This document shows, one piece after another, positions 41,084 to 41,969 of a stretch of 41,969 nt of DNA (its first letter is position 1; each line of letters begins with the position of its first letter). Below the pieces are notes generated by a model that was not told the DNA's origin, ran no database searches, and saw nothing but the letters and a program-made list of their open reading frames with translations. Source of the DNA: an uncultured Carnobacteriaceae bacterium (GTDB lineage Bacteria; Bacillota; Bacilli; Lactobacillales; Aerococcaceae); contig CALHVK010000028.1 of the NCBI GenBank assembly GCA_938039195.1, forward strand, positions 1 to 41,969, in the 5' to 3' direction. A program made the translations under genes and the position numbers.

Positions 41084-41401
41084 CTACCTATTAACCTTTT
41101 CATAGCAGGTTTCTCCATCATCCATCACAAAAGAAATTTCTACATGGGCTCCGACTTTTTGCGCCATCTCCTCTAAGAATAAAATCGAGGGATTATGGTG
41201 TCCCGAAACTAACCGGGACAAATGAGCTGGCTTTATCCCAACCTTTTCTGCAAACTCGGTACGTGAGAGTCCCGACACAAGTCTCAACTCTGTAATCCTT
41301 GCTGCCATTTCTTTTAGAGTGAAATCTAAATCTAAGTCTTTTTCGAAGTTCTCCCAATCCAATGACAAGCGTGCTATTGAACGCTTCAGATTCTGATCCA
41401 T
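41084..41401 (-). CDS. XRE-family helix-turn-helix protein, antitoxin-like
   Basis: The 105-residue protein has a Cro/C1-type helix-turn-helix at about 37-75 (ITELRLVSGLSRTEFAEKVGIKPAHLSRLVSG) and a short C-terminal strand region (AHVEISFVMDDG). This is the size and shape of HigA-like antitoxins. It starts with ATG after AGAGGAGG, inside the frame of the upstream gene. The twin palindromes at 41625-41658, in front of the gene pair, are probable autoregulatory operators for it. Confidence 0.75.
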   Translation of the reverse strand: MDQNLKRSIARLSLDWENFEKDLDLDFTLKEMAARITELRLVSGLSRTEFAEKVGIKPAHLSRLVSGHHNPSILFLEEMAQKVGAHVEISFVMDDGETCYEKVNR

Positions 41402-41603
41402 TTTTTAAAGCCTCCTCTTTAGTATATACAACTGGAATTTTCAATTTAGTCTGCGATTTATTCCCCCACATCTCGAGTATCGCTGGACTCAGCCCTTCCT
41501 TATCAAGCAGCTTAAGAGCCGCAAGCATTTTCACCTTTTCTTTATACGGTTTACTTTCCACAAACTCTAATGTCCTTGGGTCAATCTGATGCTCTATTTT
41601 CAT
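41193..41603 (-). CDS. Possible toxin of a type II pair, apparently truncated or frameshifted
   Basis: The start is the ATG at 41603 after GGGAGGGG. The first about 65 residues (RTLEFVESKPYKEKVKMLAALKLLDKEGL) resemble the opening helices of RelE/HigB-like toxins (a weak match by eye). From about residue 68 the frame runs through the coding region of the helix-turn-helix gene in another phase, and the product becomes rich in Arg/Lys with no toxin-like ending. The natural toxin C-terminus therefore seems to be missing, so this may be a decayed gene. The N-terminal half could also belong to an unknown partner family. Confidence 0.45.
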   Translation of the reverse strand: MKIEHQIDPRTLEFVESKPYKEKVKMLAALKLLDKEGLSPAILEMWGNKSQTKLKIPVVYTKEEALKNGSESEAFNSTLVIGLGELRKRLRFRFHSKRNGSKDYRVETCVGTLTYRVCRKGWDKASSFVPVSFGTP

Positions 41604-41624
41604 AAATTCCCCTCCCACTTAAAC

Positions 41625-41658
41625 ATTACCATATTTGGTAATTACCATATATGGTAAT
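41625..41658. promoter_or_regulatory. Twin palindromic operator upstream of the toxin-antitoxin-like pair
   Basis: ATTACCATATATGGTAAT (41641-41658) is a perfect 18-bp palindrome, and ATTACCATATTTGGTAAT (41625-41642) is a near-perfect one; they share two bases. Such tandem dyads upstream of a helix-turn-helix gene are typical autoregulatory sites. Confidence 0.75.
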
Positions 41659-41745
41659 GTTGCTCTCTTCTTATACTTTTTTGCTCTCTTTTAAAGATAT
41701 ACGAATTAGACTATTTCTCCTTTATATTCTGATTTTTTCCAAAAC

Positions 41746-41774
41746 TTGCACAGTTTTCCAAAATTAGATACACT
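41746..41774 (+). promoter_or_regulatory. tRNA-Arg promoter
   Basis: TTGCAC (41746-41751), 17 nt and TACACT (41769-41774), with the tRNA starting 12 nt later. Confidence 0.7.
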
Positions 41775-41785
41775 TAGAAAAGAAC

Positions 41786-41857
41786 GTCGCCTTAGTGTAG
41801 TGGATATCACATGAGATTCCGGTTCTCATAACAGGGGTTCGACTCCCCTAGGCGGCT
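41786..41857 (+). tRNA. tRNA-Arg, anticodon CCG
   Basis: The cloverleaf folds by eye. Acceptor GTCGCCT pairs with AGGCGGC (one G-U). There is a short D arm (GTG...CAC), an anticodon stem TGAGA/TCTCA with loop TTCCGGT (anticodon CCG), and a T arm AGGGG-TTCGACT-CCCCT. CCA is not encoded, and the base after the acceptor stem is T, whereas A or G is usual for tRNA-Arg. It has its own promoter and terminator. CCG reads the CGG codon, rare in this AT-rich genome. Confidence 0.9.
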
Positions 41858-41870
41858 TACAACATACTCC

Positions 41871-41902
41871 ACGCTACAAACATTGTTTTGTAGCGTTTTT
41901 TT
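41871..41902 (+). terminator. tRNA-Arg terminator
   Basis: ACGCTACAAA (41871-41880) pairs with TTTGTAGCGT (41887-41896), followed by a run of T. Confidence 0.9.
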
Positions 41903-41927
41903 ATGAACAAAAAATGGTTCTATAATT

Positions 41928-41961
41928 TTTAGGGTTGATGGAAATTTTCCACCAACCCTAT
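41928..41961. other. Hairpin at the right edge
   Basis: GGGTTGATGGAAA pairs with TTTCCACCAACCC (one mismatch). No proper T run follows on either strand within the window. It may be a terminator, or belong to the end of a mobile element beyond the edge. Nothing more can be said from here. Confidence 0.3.
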
Positions 41962-41969
41962 TTTAGTGT

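Noticed and set aside
41928..41961. Insertion-sequence end at the right edge
   Set aside because: Only a hairpin is visible; there is no transposase frame, so it is listed only as an unassigned hairpin.

Overview
The window is AT-rich DNA from a low-GC Gram-positive bacterium of the Lactobacillales. Supporting signs are the CggR-headed glycolytic operon, Spx and MecA, a MutY without iron-sulfur cysteines, LPxTG proteins and strong GGAGG ribosome sites. A vitamin B6 salvage locus together with the surface-protein style would suit Granulicatella or another Carnobacteriaceae. That genus guess is inference.

Layout. Positions 1-82 look like the promoter and leader of a ribosomal RNA operon running off the left edge on the minus strand. 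Positions 256-4542 hold housekeeping genes: a phosphohexomutase, ntdP, mutY and recX. Positions 4679-7543 hold a P-type cation ATPase preceded by what reads as a yybP-ykoY manganese riboswitch. Positions 7578-10286 are a B6 module: a MocR/PdxR-type regulator diverges from a pyridoxal kinase and an ECF S-component. Next come galE and map (10803-12598).

Positions 12748-17007 carry five tandem paralogous surface-protein genes with an unusual plan. Each has a signal peptide, a short one-cysteine domain, an internal LPxTG motif with a membrane span and Lys-rich loop, a second signal-peptide-like span, a second one-cysteine segment, a long Thr/Glu tail and a conserved C-terminal end. Four of the five show a clear intrinsic terminator and all five show a sigma-A-like promoter. 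A heterodimeric ABC exporter (17561-21095), thrC, a nitroreductase and mecA follow.

Positions 24909-29874 hold an ABC-2 exporter (ATPase plus two permeases) diverging from a NarL-type two-component system, in the style of peptide or polyene resistance modules. Then come spx, trpS and a ROK kinase lacking its zinc site. The glycolytic operon cggR-gap-pgk-tpiA-gpmI-eno (33834-40903, minus strand) is followed rightwards by a small toxin-antitoxin-like pair with twin palindromic operators, and by tRNA-Arg(CCG).

Two things stand out as possibly undescribed. The first is the five-gene array of 'double-export' LPxTG proteins. The second is a family of at least seven long, structured intergenic repeats (near 10.4, 10.6, 17.4, 24.6, 31.8, 33.4 and 33.6 kb). 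These share a small conserved three-way-junction core, while their long outer stems differ in sequence from copy to copy but still pair. Every copy lies downstream of at least one gene.
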